NCBI GenBank assembly: GCA_024742735.1 | Contig: JANSXV010000001.1 | Location: 960,665 to 1,024,664 of the forward strand | Source: Alphaproteobacteria bacterium | GTDB taxonomy: Bacteria; Pseudomonadota; Alphaproteobacteria; Caulobacterales; Maricaulaceae | DNA: 64,000 bases | Reading direction: 5' to 3' | Part shown: positions 22,785 through 30,118 of the stretch, piece after piece | How positions within the stretch are numbered: the stretch's first letter is position 1 | How the letters are laid out: every line of letters starts with the position of its first letter | Made by a program: the position numbers and the translations under genes | Notes under the pieces: model-generated | The model's database searches: none | Seen by the model: the letters and a program-made list of their open reading frames with translations, nothing else | Told to the model about the DNA's origin: nothing

Positions 22785-24140
22785 TCACAACCTTCGCATC
22801 CTGGGCTCCGCCTCCTTGCCGAACAGCGCGGCCAGCGCCCACACCAGCGCATCGACGCGGTCCGGACTGCCCGTCTCCCCCTCGGACCCGAACGCGCACA
22901 TCTGATCTTCCAGCGCCGGCATACGCAGGGCGTGACCGACCCGGCCCGCCGCGTAGAGCGCGGCGATGGGTTCGGCTCTCGCGCGCTTGCCCCGGCTGGC
23001 GTGGACCAGCTTGACGGTCAGCTCCGGCGCCGCGGCCTGGAGGACGGCGCGGACCATGTCACCACCCTGATTGGCCTCGGCCACGACATGATCTGCGCCA
23101 TGGACGATCACCGCTTCGCTCACCGCCCGCGCCCAGCGTTCCGGCCGGGCGCGCAGGGCGTGATCGCCCAGCACGACGGCGCGCTTGAAGCGTCCGCGGC
23201 CGGCTGACCCGGCCGCGATGATCCCGCATTCATCGCCCGTGGCGCTGGCGGGCGGATCGACCGCCACGACCACGCGTTCCACCTCGATCGCGTCCAGGCC
23301 CAGCGCCGCATCGATCATGGAGCGGGTCCACAAGGCGTCGTCTGGATCCTCGATCAGAATCCCGTCCAGCTCCTGACGCGCCAGGCGGCTGGCGCCGTAC
23401 TGGGCGCGCAGAGCCTTGATGAAGCCCGGCGCCAGATATTGCGCATTGGCCTCGGTCGACGCCCGCGTGATCGCGACACCCGGCGCGGCGATCAGCGCTT
23501 TCAGCGCCGCGATCGGCCTGGGCGTCGTCGTCACCATCAGGCGCGGCCGTGCGCCCAGGCGCAGGCCGAAGCGCAGCGTGTCCAGCGTCTCCTGCGGCTT
23601 TTTCCACGCCGCGAATTCATCAGCCCAGGCCGCTTCGAACTGCGGCCCGCGAAGCCCGTCCGGGTCTTCGCTGGAAAAGGCATAGCCCACCGCTCCGCTG
23701 GGCCAGACGACACGGCGGCGGGAGGCTTCGAATTTCGGACGGGTCTCCTGAGGTCCGATGTTCAGAAGCCCTGAAGGCCCCGACAGCATGACCTCGCGCA
23801 CATCGGCGAAGGCCGGTCCGATCAGGGCGACGCGTGCGGCGCCGGCTTGGACCTGGGCGCGGAGCCATTCAGCCCCCGCCCTCGTCTTGCCGGCGCCGCG
23901 TCCGCCCAGGAACAGCCAGGTGAGCCAGTCACCCGGAGGAGGACGCTGTTCCTCGCGAGCCCAGTGCAGCCAGTTCTCATTGATCGAGCGGTTCTCCTGC
24001 GGCGTCTTCCCCGCCAGATCGTCCATCAGCTGAGCCAGCATCTGATCGCGCGTCAGCCGCTCCGCCTCGGGCCGCGCGTCGTTTAAGCTCGTGATCAAGG
24101 AGATTTCCGAGGCGGCGTTCCAGTTCGGCGCGCGGGTCAT
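22785..24140 (-). CDS. GTA gp2 homologue: large terminase (TerL)
   Basis: DNA-packaging motor of about 451 aa. Walker A LGGRGAGKTRAGAEW, Walker B region FEAAWADEFAAW, coupling motif VTTTPRP, and the nuclease domain with acidic residues in VVAVDPPAS and DRVDALVWAL. ENWLHWAREEQRPPPGDWLTWLFL just before Walker A is the usual GTA N-terminal block. The ATG at 24140 gives a 164-nt overlap with gp1. ATGs at 24041 or 24026 would shorten the overlap but have no better ribosome-binding site, so the exact start is uncertain. Confidence 0.95.
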   Translation of the reverse strand: MTRAPNWNAASEISLITSLNDARPEAERLTRDQMLAQLMDDLAGKTPQENRSINENWLHWAREEQRPPPGDWLTWLFLGGRGAGKTRAGAEWLRAQVQAGAARVALIGPAFADVREVMLSGPSGLLNIGPQETRPKFEASRRRVVWPSGAVGYAFSSEDPDGLRGPQFEAAWADEFAAWKKPQETLDTLRFGLRLGARPRLMVTTTPRPIAALKALIAAPGVAITRASTEANAQYLAPGFIKALRAQYGASRLARQELDGILIEDPDDALWTRSMIDAALGLDAIEVERVVVAVDPPASATGDECGIIAAGSAGRGRFKRAVVLGDHALRARPERWARAVSEAVIVHGADHVVAEANQGGDMVRAVLQAAAPELTVKLVHASRGKRARAEPIAALYAAGRVGHALRMPALEDQMCAFGSEGETGSPDRVDALVWALAALFGKEAEPRMRRL

Positions 24141-24522
24141 CGTGAGCGTTCGCCTCCGGCGCAGGTTCAGCCGGCTTCGCGGCGGTGTCGTTGTCCATGA
24201 TCCACTCCTCCACCGCAGCGGCGGCGCGTAGTATCGCTTGCAGCGCTTTGGCCCGCCGCTCGGCCTCGACCGCTTCGCCGCGTTCCAGCGAAACAAGGGC
24301 CTCGTCGAGGCGGCGGGCCAGAGCCGCCTTGAAACGAACCGGCGCGAACGGCGGAAAGTGCGCGTCGATCCAGGCGCAGCGATCCGCAATGGTGCGCCGG
24401 TTCACGCCGTACTGATCGGCGATCCAGGCTGCGTCGTGACCCTGGGTCCACAGATCGTGAGCGGCCATCCAGTCCACCATGCGGCGACCGGCCTTGGTGT
24501 TCTCGCTGTCTTTTTCGACCAT
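23977..24522 (-). CDS. GTA gp1 homologue: small terminase (TerS)
   Basis: A 181-aa first gene of the cluster, in the position of the GTA small terminase. A helix-turn-helix-like N-terminal part (AAWIADQYGVNRRTIADRCAWID, about 31-53) is followed by helices resembling an oligomerisation domain (ARRLDEALVSLERGEAVEAERRAKALQAILRAAAAVEEWI) and a flexible acidic/basic tail. The C-terminal about 54 residues are encoded in the overlap with gp2. GTA small terminases lack pac-site specificity, consistent with generalised packaging of host DNA, but that property is inferred from the family. Confidence 0.83.
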   Translation of the reverse strand: MVEKDSENTKAGRRMVDWMAAHDLWTQGHDAAWIADQYGVNRRTIADRCAWIDAHFPPFAPVRFKAALARRLDEALVSLERGEAVEAERRAKALQAILRAAAAVEEWIMDNDTAAKPAEPAPEANAHDDPRAELERRLGNLLDHELKRRAARGGAADARSDAGSADGRSGGEDAAGEPLDQ

Positions 24523-24573
24523 GCCTGAACCCTAGCGCCGGCCCGCCCCGGTCGGAGCGTTTCCAGCGGATCG

Positions 24574-24600
24574 CGCGTTAACCCTATGAATTAAAACGCG
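24574..24600 (-). promoter_or_regulatory. Candidate regulatory site upstream of the GTA operon (TTAA-N9-TTAA within CGCGTT/AACGCG)
   Basis: Inverted repeat CGCGTT (24574-24579) / AACGCG (24595-24600) enclosing an AT-rich core with TTAA at 24578-24581 and 24591-24594, 52-78 nt before gp1. TTAAC resembles a CtrA half-site, but the consensus spacing is N7, not N9. No convincing sigma-70 -35/-10 pair was found for gp1 or for the divergent aat gene in the 24523-24729 interval. Confidence 0.4.
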
Positions 24601-24729
24601 ACATTTTTGACGCAGGCCGGGATAGATGCTGCGCTTATCCCCGCTTCTTCGCTGAAAGAGGCCGCTCACCCCCTTTCATCGTGCCCCCAAGACCCTGATG
24701 ATGACCGTTGAAAGCAGGCAGGGCGGAGC

Positions 24730-25380
24730 ATGCGCGGTTTCGGGGTGAAAGAGCTGTTGGGGTGTTATGCGCGCGGCGTGTTTCCCATGGCGGAATCGCG
24801 CGGTGATCCGCGCATCTTCCTGCTAGATCCCGACGAGCGCGGCGTCATTCCCCTGGACGGGTTCCACATCCCGCGCAGCCTGAAGAAGACCGTGAAGCGC
24901 GACGTTTATCACGTCACGGTGGACCGCTGTTTCGAGACCGTGGTGCGCGCGTGCGCCAGCCCGGCGCCGGGGCGGGAGGAGACCTGGATCAACCCGGCCA
25001 TCGAGTCGCTCTATGCCGAGATGCACGCCACCGGCTACGCCCATTCCATTGAATGCTGGAAGGACGGCGCACTGGCCGGCGGGCTCTATGGCGTGACGTT
25101 GGGCGCGGCGTTCTTCGGTGAAAGCATGTTTTCCCGCGCCACCGACGCGTCAAAGACCGCGCTGGTTCACTTGGTGGCCCGGCTTCAAGCCGGCGGGTTC
25201 CGCCTGCTCGACGCCCAGTTCACCACCGAGCATCTGGAGCGCTTCGGGGCGCAGGCCATCGGACGCGACGATTATCACGTCCAGCTCAAGGCGGCGATTT
25301 CCAGGAAGGGCGACTTCTTCAGGCTGCCCGAGGGCCTGCCAGGCGCTCAGCTCCTGCAGTCGATCACCCACACGTCATAG
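24730..25380 (+). CDS. aat: Leucyl/phenylalanyl-tRNA--protein transferase
   Basis: A 216-aa N-end-rule enzyme that adds Leu or Phe from charged tRNA to N-terminal Arg/Lys, marking proteins for ClpS/ClpAP. Family blocks are LLGCYARGVFPMAESRGD, WINPAIESLYAEMHATGYAHSIECWKDGALAGGLYGVTLGAAFFGESMFSR, and FRLLDAQFTTEHLERFGAQAI. A GGAG ribosome-binding site lies just before the ATG. The 3' end overlaps the DUF2155 gene on the opposite strand by 34 nt. Confidence 0.97.
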   Translation: MRGFGVKELLGCYARGVFPMAESRGDPRIFLLDPDERGVIPLDGFHIPRSLKKTVKRDVYHVTVDRCFETVVRACASPAPGREETWINPAIESLYAEMHATGYAHSIECWKDGALAGGLYGVTLGAAFFGESMFSRATDASKTALVHLVARLQAGGFRLLDAQFTTEHLERFGAQAIGRDDYHVQLKAAISRKGDFFRLPEGLPGAQLLQSITHTS

Positions 25381-25763
25381 ACGGGGTGCTCCAGCGGATT
25401 GAGGGCGGGATTGGACGCGAACATCCAGCCTGAGAAGATCCGCTCGCCGTCGATCTCCGCGCCGAACCCGTCGGTGCGGCGGTCATCGACCTGGAGGAAG
25501 GCGAACACTTCCGGAGGCTCTTCCGGCGGACGGCGGCGGCAATACTGGACCGTGATGGCCAGCGCGCCGAACTCCACCTCTTCGCCGACCGGCGCTTCGA
25601 AGTCGCGGGTGCGCGCGGTGACCTTGTCCAGGCCGCGAAGGATCGCGACGGAACCAGGCTGCGAACTGCGCGCAGACTGTCCCGACTGGCTGTCCTGAGC
25701 CAGTGCAGGCGCGGCTGTGACAGCGCAAAGCGCCAGAGCCAGAGCTGAGAGTGTCCCCTTCAT
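25347..25763 (-). CDS. DUF2155 periplasmic protein
   Basis: A 138-aa exported protein: signal peptide (about 1-22, ending ALAQ), a Ser/Gln-rich linker, then the DUF2155 domain with AILRGLDKVTARTRDFEAPVGEEVEFGALAITVQYCRRRPPEEPPEVFAFLQV and the ending FSGWMFASNPALNPLEHPVYDVWVIDC. Two conserved cysteines may form a disulfide. The order DUF2155-mlaD-NDUFA12 next to aat recurs in alphaproteobacteria. Molecular role unknown. Confidence 0.9.
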   Translation of the reverse strand: MKGTLSALALALCAVTAAPALAQDSQSGQSARSSQPGSVAILRGLDKVTARTRDFEAPVGEEVEFGALAITVQYCRRRPPEEPPEVFAFLQVDDRRTDGFGAEIDGERIFSGWMFASNPALNPLEHPVYDVWVIDCRS

Positions 25764-25804
25764 GAGCGCGATCCTAGCAAAGGCTTTGCGGCGGAACCAT
25801 GACG

Positions 25805-26257
25805 TCAGTTCGATCCGCCGCCGCCGACGGCCTGGCCGATGAGGTCGAACATATCCACGGCGCCCTGGGTGAACTGGATCTCCCCGCCGGGCGCGAGCAC
25901 CTCCATGGCGCCGCCGGGCTCGATCTCCACATAGGCGCCGCCCAGAAGACCAGCCGCTGCGATCTTCGCGGTGGAATCATCGGGGATCTCGATGTCGGAG
26001 CGGATCGTCAGCGTGGCTTGCGCGAAATAGGTCTGCGGGTCCAGCTCGATCGCCTGCACCGCGCCGACCGGCACGCCGGCCACACGCACTTCCGCGCCGC
26101 GCGCCAGATCGCCGACCGTGCTGAACCGCGCGGTCAGCTGATAGCTGTCGCGCCCCGGTCCCTCGTCCAGACGCCCCTGTGCGTAGAACAGAAAGGCGCC
26201 CGCAGCGATCAGCACCGCAAGGCCGAGCAGGGTTTCAAGCACCGCGCCGCCGCGCAT
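25805..26257 (-). CDS. mlaD: MlaD-like MCE-domain lipid transport protein
   Basis: A 150-aa inner-membrane-anchored protein with one MCE domain. An N-terminal membrane helix (about 5-27) precedes the MCE core YQLTARFSTVGDLARGAEVRVAGVPVGAVQAIEL...IPDDSTAKIAAAGLLGGAYVEIEPGG. It is the periplasmic substrate-binding subunit of the MlaFEDB retrograde phospholipid transporter. The ATPase, permease and other Mla genes are not in this window. It lies 3 nt from the end of the NDUFA12 gene, so the two appear co-transcribed. Confidence 0.9.
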   Translation of the reverse strand: MRGGAVLETLLGLAVLIAAGAFLFYAQGRLDEGPGRDSYQLTARFSTVGDLARGAEVRVAGVPVGAVQAIELDPQTYFAQATLTIRSDIEIPDDSTAKIAAAGLLGGAYVEIEPGGAMEVLAPGGEIQFTQGAVDMFDLIGQAVGGGGSN

Positions 26258-26260
26258 GGC

Positions 26261-26674
26261 CTAGTCTCCCGGCGTCCACGCCTCATAGTCACCGACGGTG
26301 CGCTGGCGATGGCGTTCGGAGCCCTCATGGAGAGAGCCCTTCGGCCGGTAGGCGTGCAGCGTGCCGGTGAGATTGGGTTGATGGTCCTGCTCCCAGGCGC
26401 GCCGGGGAAGCGGCGTGTCGCTGGGCGCCTCGTCGAAGGTGTGGTGCAGCCAGCCATGCCAGTCCGACGGCACCCGCGAGGCGTCGGCATAGCCGTTGAA
26501 CACCACCCAGCGGCGCTGCTTGCCGTCTGCGCCGGTGCCGCCCTTGCGCTCGCGGTAATACTTGTTGCCGAACGCGTCCTCGCCGACGAGTTCGCCGGAG
26601 CGCCAGATGGTGAAGGCCGCGCCCGCGGACGCGCCGTTCCACCAGGTGAAGATTTTTGAAAGCAGGCCGAGCAT
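26261..26674 (-). CDS. NDUFA12-family NADH:ubiquinone oxidoreductase accessory subunit
   Basis: A 137-aa homologue of the mitochondrial/alphaproteobacterial 17.2-kDa complex I subunit. Diagnostic blocks are LVGEDAFGNKYYRERKG, RRWVVFNGYADASRVPSDWHGWLHHTFDEAPSD, and HQPNLTGTLHAYRPKGSL. The ATG at 26674 (MLGLLSKIFTWWNG) is chosen for the family N-terminus and an AAGGA site just upstream; the longer frame to 26725 lacks these. Presence of this subunit supports an alphaproteobacterial aerobe. Confidence 0.94.
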   Translation of the reverse strand: MLGLLSKIFTWWNGASAGAAFTIWRSGELVGEDAFGNKYYRERKGGTGADGKQRRWVVFNGYADASRVPSDWHGWLHHTFDEAPSDTPLPRRAWEQDHQPNLTGTLHAYRPKGSLHEGSERHRQRTVGDYEAWTPGD

Positions 26675-26864
26675 GACGTCCTTCGGTCCTCGAAACAAAG
26701 CTTGGCCCGTATATGCATCCCGCATCCGCCCCGGTCCAGAGCCGGACGCGGCTCAGCCATGAATTGTCCGGCCAGCGTTGCGATAACGCCGCTTCGCGCT
26801 TCGACTCCGCGGGCGAACGCCCTGTACCATGGCGGTGATTCGAATCGCCCGCGAGGAGCTTTCC

Positions 26865-29453
26865 ATGGTCCAGCGCCGCCTGACCCGGCCCGACGCCGCC
26901 TTCGCCGACACCCTGAGCTGGACTGAACGCGCCCTGTCCCTGGGCGATCCCGACGCCGAATCCGGCGCCGGCGCGACCGCGCGGACACCCGAAGACTGGA
27001 GCGCAAGGGCCGTCGCGGCGCTGGGCGTTCTGTCCGGCGCCGACTTCGACGAGGACCTCGATGCGGAGATTGTTGTTTCAGCGATCGCCGGCGAGCTCGC
27101 CGGAGCATTCGAGGACAACGAGATCGCCGCTGAAGAACTGAGCGCCTCGCTCCTGCTGCGCGAAGCCTGTCCGGCGCCGCGCATCTGGCGGGGCGAAGCG
27201 CTGCACGCCGGCGCAGAGGTGGAGCCCGCCACGCTGGACCAGCTCTCCGGCGTGCTCGACGCGCTGAACCAGTCTGCCATGGGCGAAGCCGCCGCCACGC
27301 TGGGCGCGCGCATCCTGGCCGAGCGGCTTGAAGCGGTGGCCCTGGCCTGCGTGAATTGCGACGGCTCGGACGAGGAGTGCTTCGATCCGCGCCGCAACCG
27401 GGCGCTGGCGAGAGCCGTGCGCTCGGCCCGCCGCGACGGGGCGCCGGACGCCATGATCGAGCGCGCCATCGCCCGCGCCCGGCTGGGCGTCGTGGAGCCG
27501 GAAGCCGGTCTCGACGCCGCGCCCGCGCCCGTCGCGACCCCGCCGGTTCGTCTGGACGCCGCCTTCTTCGACGCCGCCGACGCCGACGCGGTGCTGGATG
27601 ACGGCACACCGGCGCGCGCGCTCGCCCTGAAGCTGTCAGAAGCGCTTTGGACCCATGGCGCTCCAGCCCTGACCTTCACCGATGCACCCGCCCCGGCGCC
27701 GGCGGCCTGCGTGCTCGACGCGGCGCGCTTTGTGCGGGCCCACGCGCTGGACGTGGAAGCGCTGAAGGGCGCGGCGGCGCTGTGGGGACAGGTCGCCGAA
27801 AGTCTGGGCGGATCGCTGGCCATCGCCGGGCTGGGCGCTGCCGTGACCTCAGCCGCGCTTGGCTATGACAGCGATGAAGGCCGGGGCTTCGCCGCAGCGA
27901 TCCTCGCCGCCGCCGTCGAAGCGAGCCCTGCGCCCGTCCGGCTGGCCCAGGCCGCAGATCCGTCGCTGGCCTTCCTGGACACCGGCTCCATGGGCGTTCA
28001 TCCGCCCGCCTCCATAGACCAGCCCGGCGAAGCGAAGCTCGCGCCCTGGATCAGCGCAGCGCTCAGCCAGGCGGACGAGGCGACGCTTGAAGCCGCCCGC
28101 CGCCATGCTCTGGGCGCACGGTCCCTGTCCGGCCTGAAGGCCCAATGGGTCGAGCAGCTCAAGGCCCAAGGCGTCGACGAGGCCGCCTTTGCCCGCATCG
28201 ATGCGGCCTTGGCTGACGGAACCCCGCTCCGCTTCGCCATCAATCGCTGGACGCTGGGCGATGAGCTCGCCCGGCGCTGCGGGCTGAGCCCCTCCCAGTT
28301 TGAAGAAGCCGGCCCGCGCCTGCTTGAAGCCCTGGGCGTCGACCCCGCCGAGATCGCAGCGGCGGAGCGATACGTCCACGGCGCAGGACGCCTGGATGAC
28401 TGTCAGGCTCTCACGCCGGAGCAGCGCGCGATTTTCGCCGACCCTGGCGTGGAAGCGCGCCTGGCCATGGCCGAAGCGGCCGAAGCGGCGCTGGGCGCTC
28501 CGGCCGGTCTCGAAATCGCCCTGCCCGGTTCCGCCTCCATGGACGAGGCCGGCGCGCTGGCCGCTTCGGCGGCGCGGCGCGGCCTGTCCGGCATCGTCAT
28601 CCGGCGCGAAGGCGAGGCGCTCTACGATCTGCTCAACACGATCGAGTTTGAAGGCGGCGATTACGGCAAGCGCACGTTCGTGGCGGAGGAACGCGTGGTC
28701 GAGCGCGTTGTTGAAAAGCTCATCGAGACCCCGGCCAGCCGGCGCAAACTGCCTGACCGGCGCAAAGGCTATATCCAGAAGGCCACCGTGGGCGGCCACA
28801 AGGTGTATCTGCACACCGGCGAGTTCGACGACGGGGCGCTGGGCGAGATCTTCATCGACATGCACAAGGAAGGCGCGGCCTTCCGCTCGCTCATGAACAA
28901 TTTCGCCATCGCCATCTCCATCGGCCTGCAGTACGGCGTGCCGCTGGAGGAGTATGTCGACGCCTACCTGTTCACCCGGTTCGAGCCGGCCGGCGATGTG
29001 GAGGGCAACGACTCCATCAAGCACGCCAGCTCGATCCTGGATTATCTGTTCCGCGAGCTGGCCGTGAGTTATCTGGGCCGCGAGGATCTCGCTCAGACCG
29101 ACCCGTCGAGCTACGATCCCGCAGGACTCGGACAGGGCGTGGCGAAGGAAAAATACGTTTCCGATGCCGACCCGGCCCAGCTGATCTCCCGCGGCTTCTC
29201 CCGCGGCCAGCTGCCCGACAATGTGGTGATGCTCGGCGCGCGCAAGGATTCCGAGAAAAACGCTGAGGCCAAACCCGCCGGCAACGGCGGATCAGGCTCA
29301 GTCGGATCAGGGTCCGGCCGCGCAAAGACCGCGCCGGAGCCGAAATACCATGGCGAACCCTGCCCGGAATGCGGCCACTTCACCCTGATCGAAAGCGGCG
29401 CGGAGCTTGATTGCGACGCCTGCGGCTGGTCGGGCCCGCCGCCGGGAGGGTAG
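26865..29453 (+). CDS. Degenerate adenosylcobalamin-dependent (class II) ribonucleotide reductase paralogue
   Basis: An 862-aa protein. Residues about 600-860 align in pattern with the C-terminal part of NrdJ: LPDRRKGYIQKATVGGHKVYLHTGEFDDGALGEIFIDMHKEGAAFRSLMNNFAIAISIGLQYGVPLEEYVDAYLFTRFEP, FRELAVSYLGREDLA, and a zinc-ribbon-like CPECG...CDACG end. The middle keeps NrdJ-like scaffolding (FAINRWTLGDEL), but the catalytic NPCSE motif and the terminal redox cysteines are absent, and the N-terminal half is Ala-rich and diverged. The start at 26865 is chosen for GAGGAG 7 nt upstream. Probably not a reductase; possible regulatory or structural role. Confidence 0.85.
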   Translation: MVQRRLTRPDAAFADTLSWTERALSLGDPDAESGAGATARTPEDWSARAVAALGVLSGADFDEDLDAEIVVSAIAGELAGAFEDNEIAAEELSASLLLREACPAPRIWRGEALHAGAEVEPATLDQLSGVLDALNQSAMGEAAATLGARILAERLEAVALACVNCDGSDEECFDPRRNRALARAVRSARRDGAPDAMIERAIARARLGVVEPEAGLDAAPAPVATPPVRLDAAFFDAADADAVLDDGTPARALALKLSEALWTHGAPALTFTDAPAPAPAACVLDAARFVRAHALDVEALKGAAALWGQVAESLGGSLAIAGLGAAVTSAALGYDSDEGRGFAAAILAAAVEASPAPVRLAQAADPSLAFLDTGSMGVHPPASIDQPGEAKLAPWISAALSQADEATLEAARRHALGARSLSGLKAQWVEQLKAQGVDEAAFARIDAALADGTPLRFAINRWTLGDELARRCGLSPSQFEEAGPRLLEALGVDPAEIAAAERYVHGAGRLDDCQALTPEQRAIFADPGVEARLAMAEAAEAALGAPAGLEIALPGSASMDEAGALAASAARRGLSGIVIRREGEALYDLLNTIEFEGGDYGKRTFVAEERVVERVVEKLIETPASRRKLPDRRKGYIQKATVGGHKVYLHTGEFDDGALGEIFIDMHKEGAAFRSLMNNFAIAISIGLQYGVPLEEYVDAYLFTRFEPAGDVEGNDSIKHASSILDYLFRELAVSYLGREDLAQTDPSSYDPAGLGQGVAKEKYVSDADPAQLISRGFSRGQLPDNVVMLGARKDSEKNAEAKPAGNGGSGSVGSGSGRAKTAPEPKYHGEPCPECGHFTLIESGAELDCDACGWSGPPPGG

Positions 29454-29516
29454 GGCTCGGCCCCGGCCTTGCAGCGCTTCGGATGGAGACTGCGTAATAG
29501 CGCCCGGAATTGTGCC

Positions 29517-30020
29517 ATGATGAAACACCTCGCCGCCGCCCTGCTCGCCGCCGCCGCGCTCAGCGTGCCGGCTGTCGCCCAGAACGCGTCGGAGATCGCG
29601 CGAGTTCAGGCTGGCGGGTCGTGCCCGGGCTGCAATCTGTTTCAAGCCGATCTGGCCTATCGCGATCTGCCCGGCGTGGACGTGTCCGGCGCGCGTCTGC
29701 GCCAGGCCGACCTGTCGCTTTCGACCATGAACCGCGCGCGCTTCGACCGCGCGAACCTGAGCATCGCGAACCTGTTCGGCGCCCGCTTCACCGGCGCCAG
29801 CTTCCGCAGCGCGGACCTGTCGCGGGCCAACGCCGTGGGCGCCTATTTCGGCGGAGCCGATCTGACCGGCGCGCGCCTGGATGGGACGAACCTGTCCGGC
29901 GCCGAGCTGGAGACCGCGCGCGGCCTGACCCAGAGCCAGCTGAGCGCCGCTTGCGGAGACGCCTCCACGCGCCTGCCCGCCGGTCTGTCTCTGGCGCCCT
30001 GCAGCACGATCACCCGCTAG
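29517..30020 (+). CDS. Secreted pentapeptide-repeat protein (paralogue A)
   Basis: About 167 aa. Signal peptide ending PAVAQ, then a short CPGC capping segment, about 15 pentapeptide repeats of A(D/N)LSX form (LFQADLAYRDLPGVDVSGARLRQADLS...) expected to fold as a right-handed quadrilateral beta-helix, and a C-terminal cap with paired cysteines (AACG...APCS). Periplasmic by signal peptide. The cap motifs match the next gene, so the two are paralogues. Function unknown. Confidence 0.85.
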   Translation: MMKHLAAALLAAAALSVPAVAQNASEIARVQAGGSCPGCNLFQADLAYRDLPGVDVSGARLRQADLSLSTMNRARFDRANLSIANLFGARFTGASFRSADLSRANAVGAYFGGADLTGARLDGTNLSGAELETARGLTQSQLSAACGDASTRLPAGLSLAPCSTITR

Positions 30021-30024
30021 ACTC

Positions 30025-30048
30025 TCGCGACGCGCCTCAGCGTCGCGA
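30025..30048 (+). terminator. Stem-loop after the first pentapeptide gene (weak terminator)
   Basis: Eight-bp inverted repeat TCGCGACG / CGTCGCGA with an 8-nt loop, 4 nt past the stop codon. The downstream sequence TCCCTTGTCC has only a poor T-tract, so termination efficiency is doubtful. Confidence 0.45.
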
Positions 30049-30118
30049 TCCCTTGTCCTGCCGGGCCTTACCGCGATTTAAGTCGCAATGCTGAACACTG
30101 TTCGCTAGCGTGCCGCCC

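Noticed and set aside
22785..24389. A 534-aa terminase start at 24389
   Set aside because: The extra N-terminal 83 residues are Arg/Pro-rich shadow of gp1; family homology begins after 24140.
7916..24522. An intact temperate prophage
   Set aside because: Gene order is that of GTA g1-g15; there is no integrase, repressor, replication or lysis gene and no att repeats at the edges. The short tape measure and gp15 also fit a GTA.
26209..27609. A 466-aa minus-strand open frame across mlaD, NDUFA12 and the RNR paralogue
   Set aside because: It is Arg-rich, crosses several real genes and has no family pattern.
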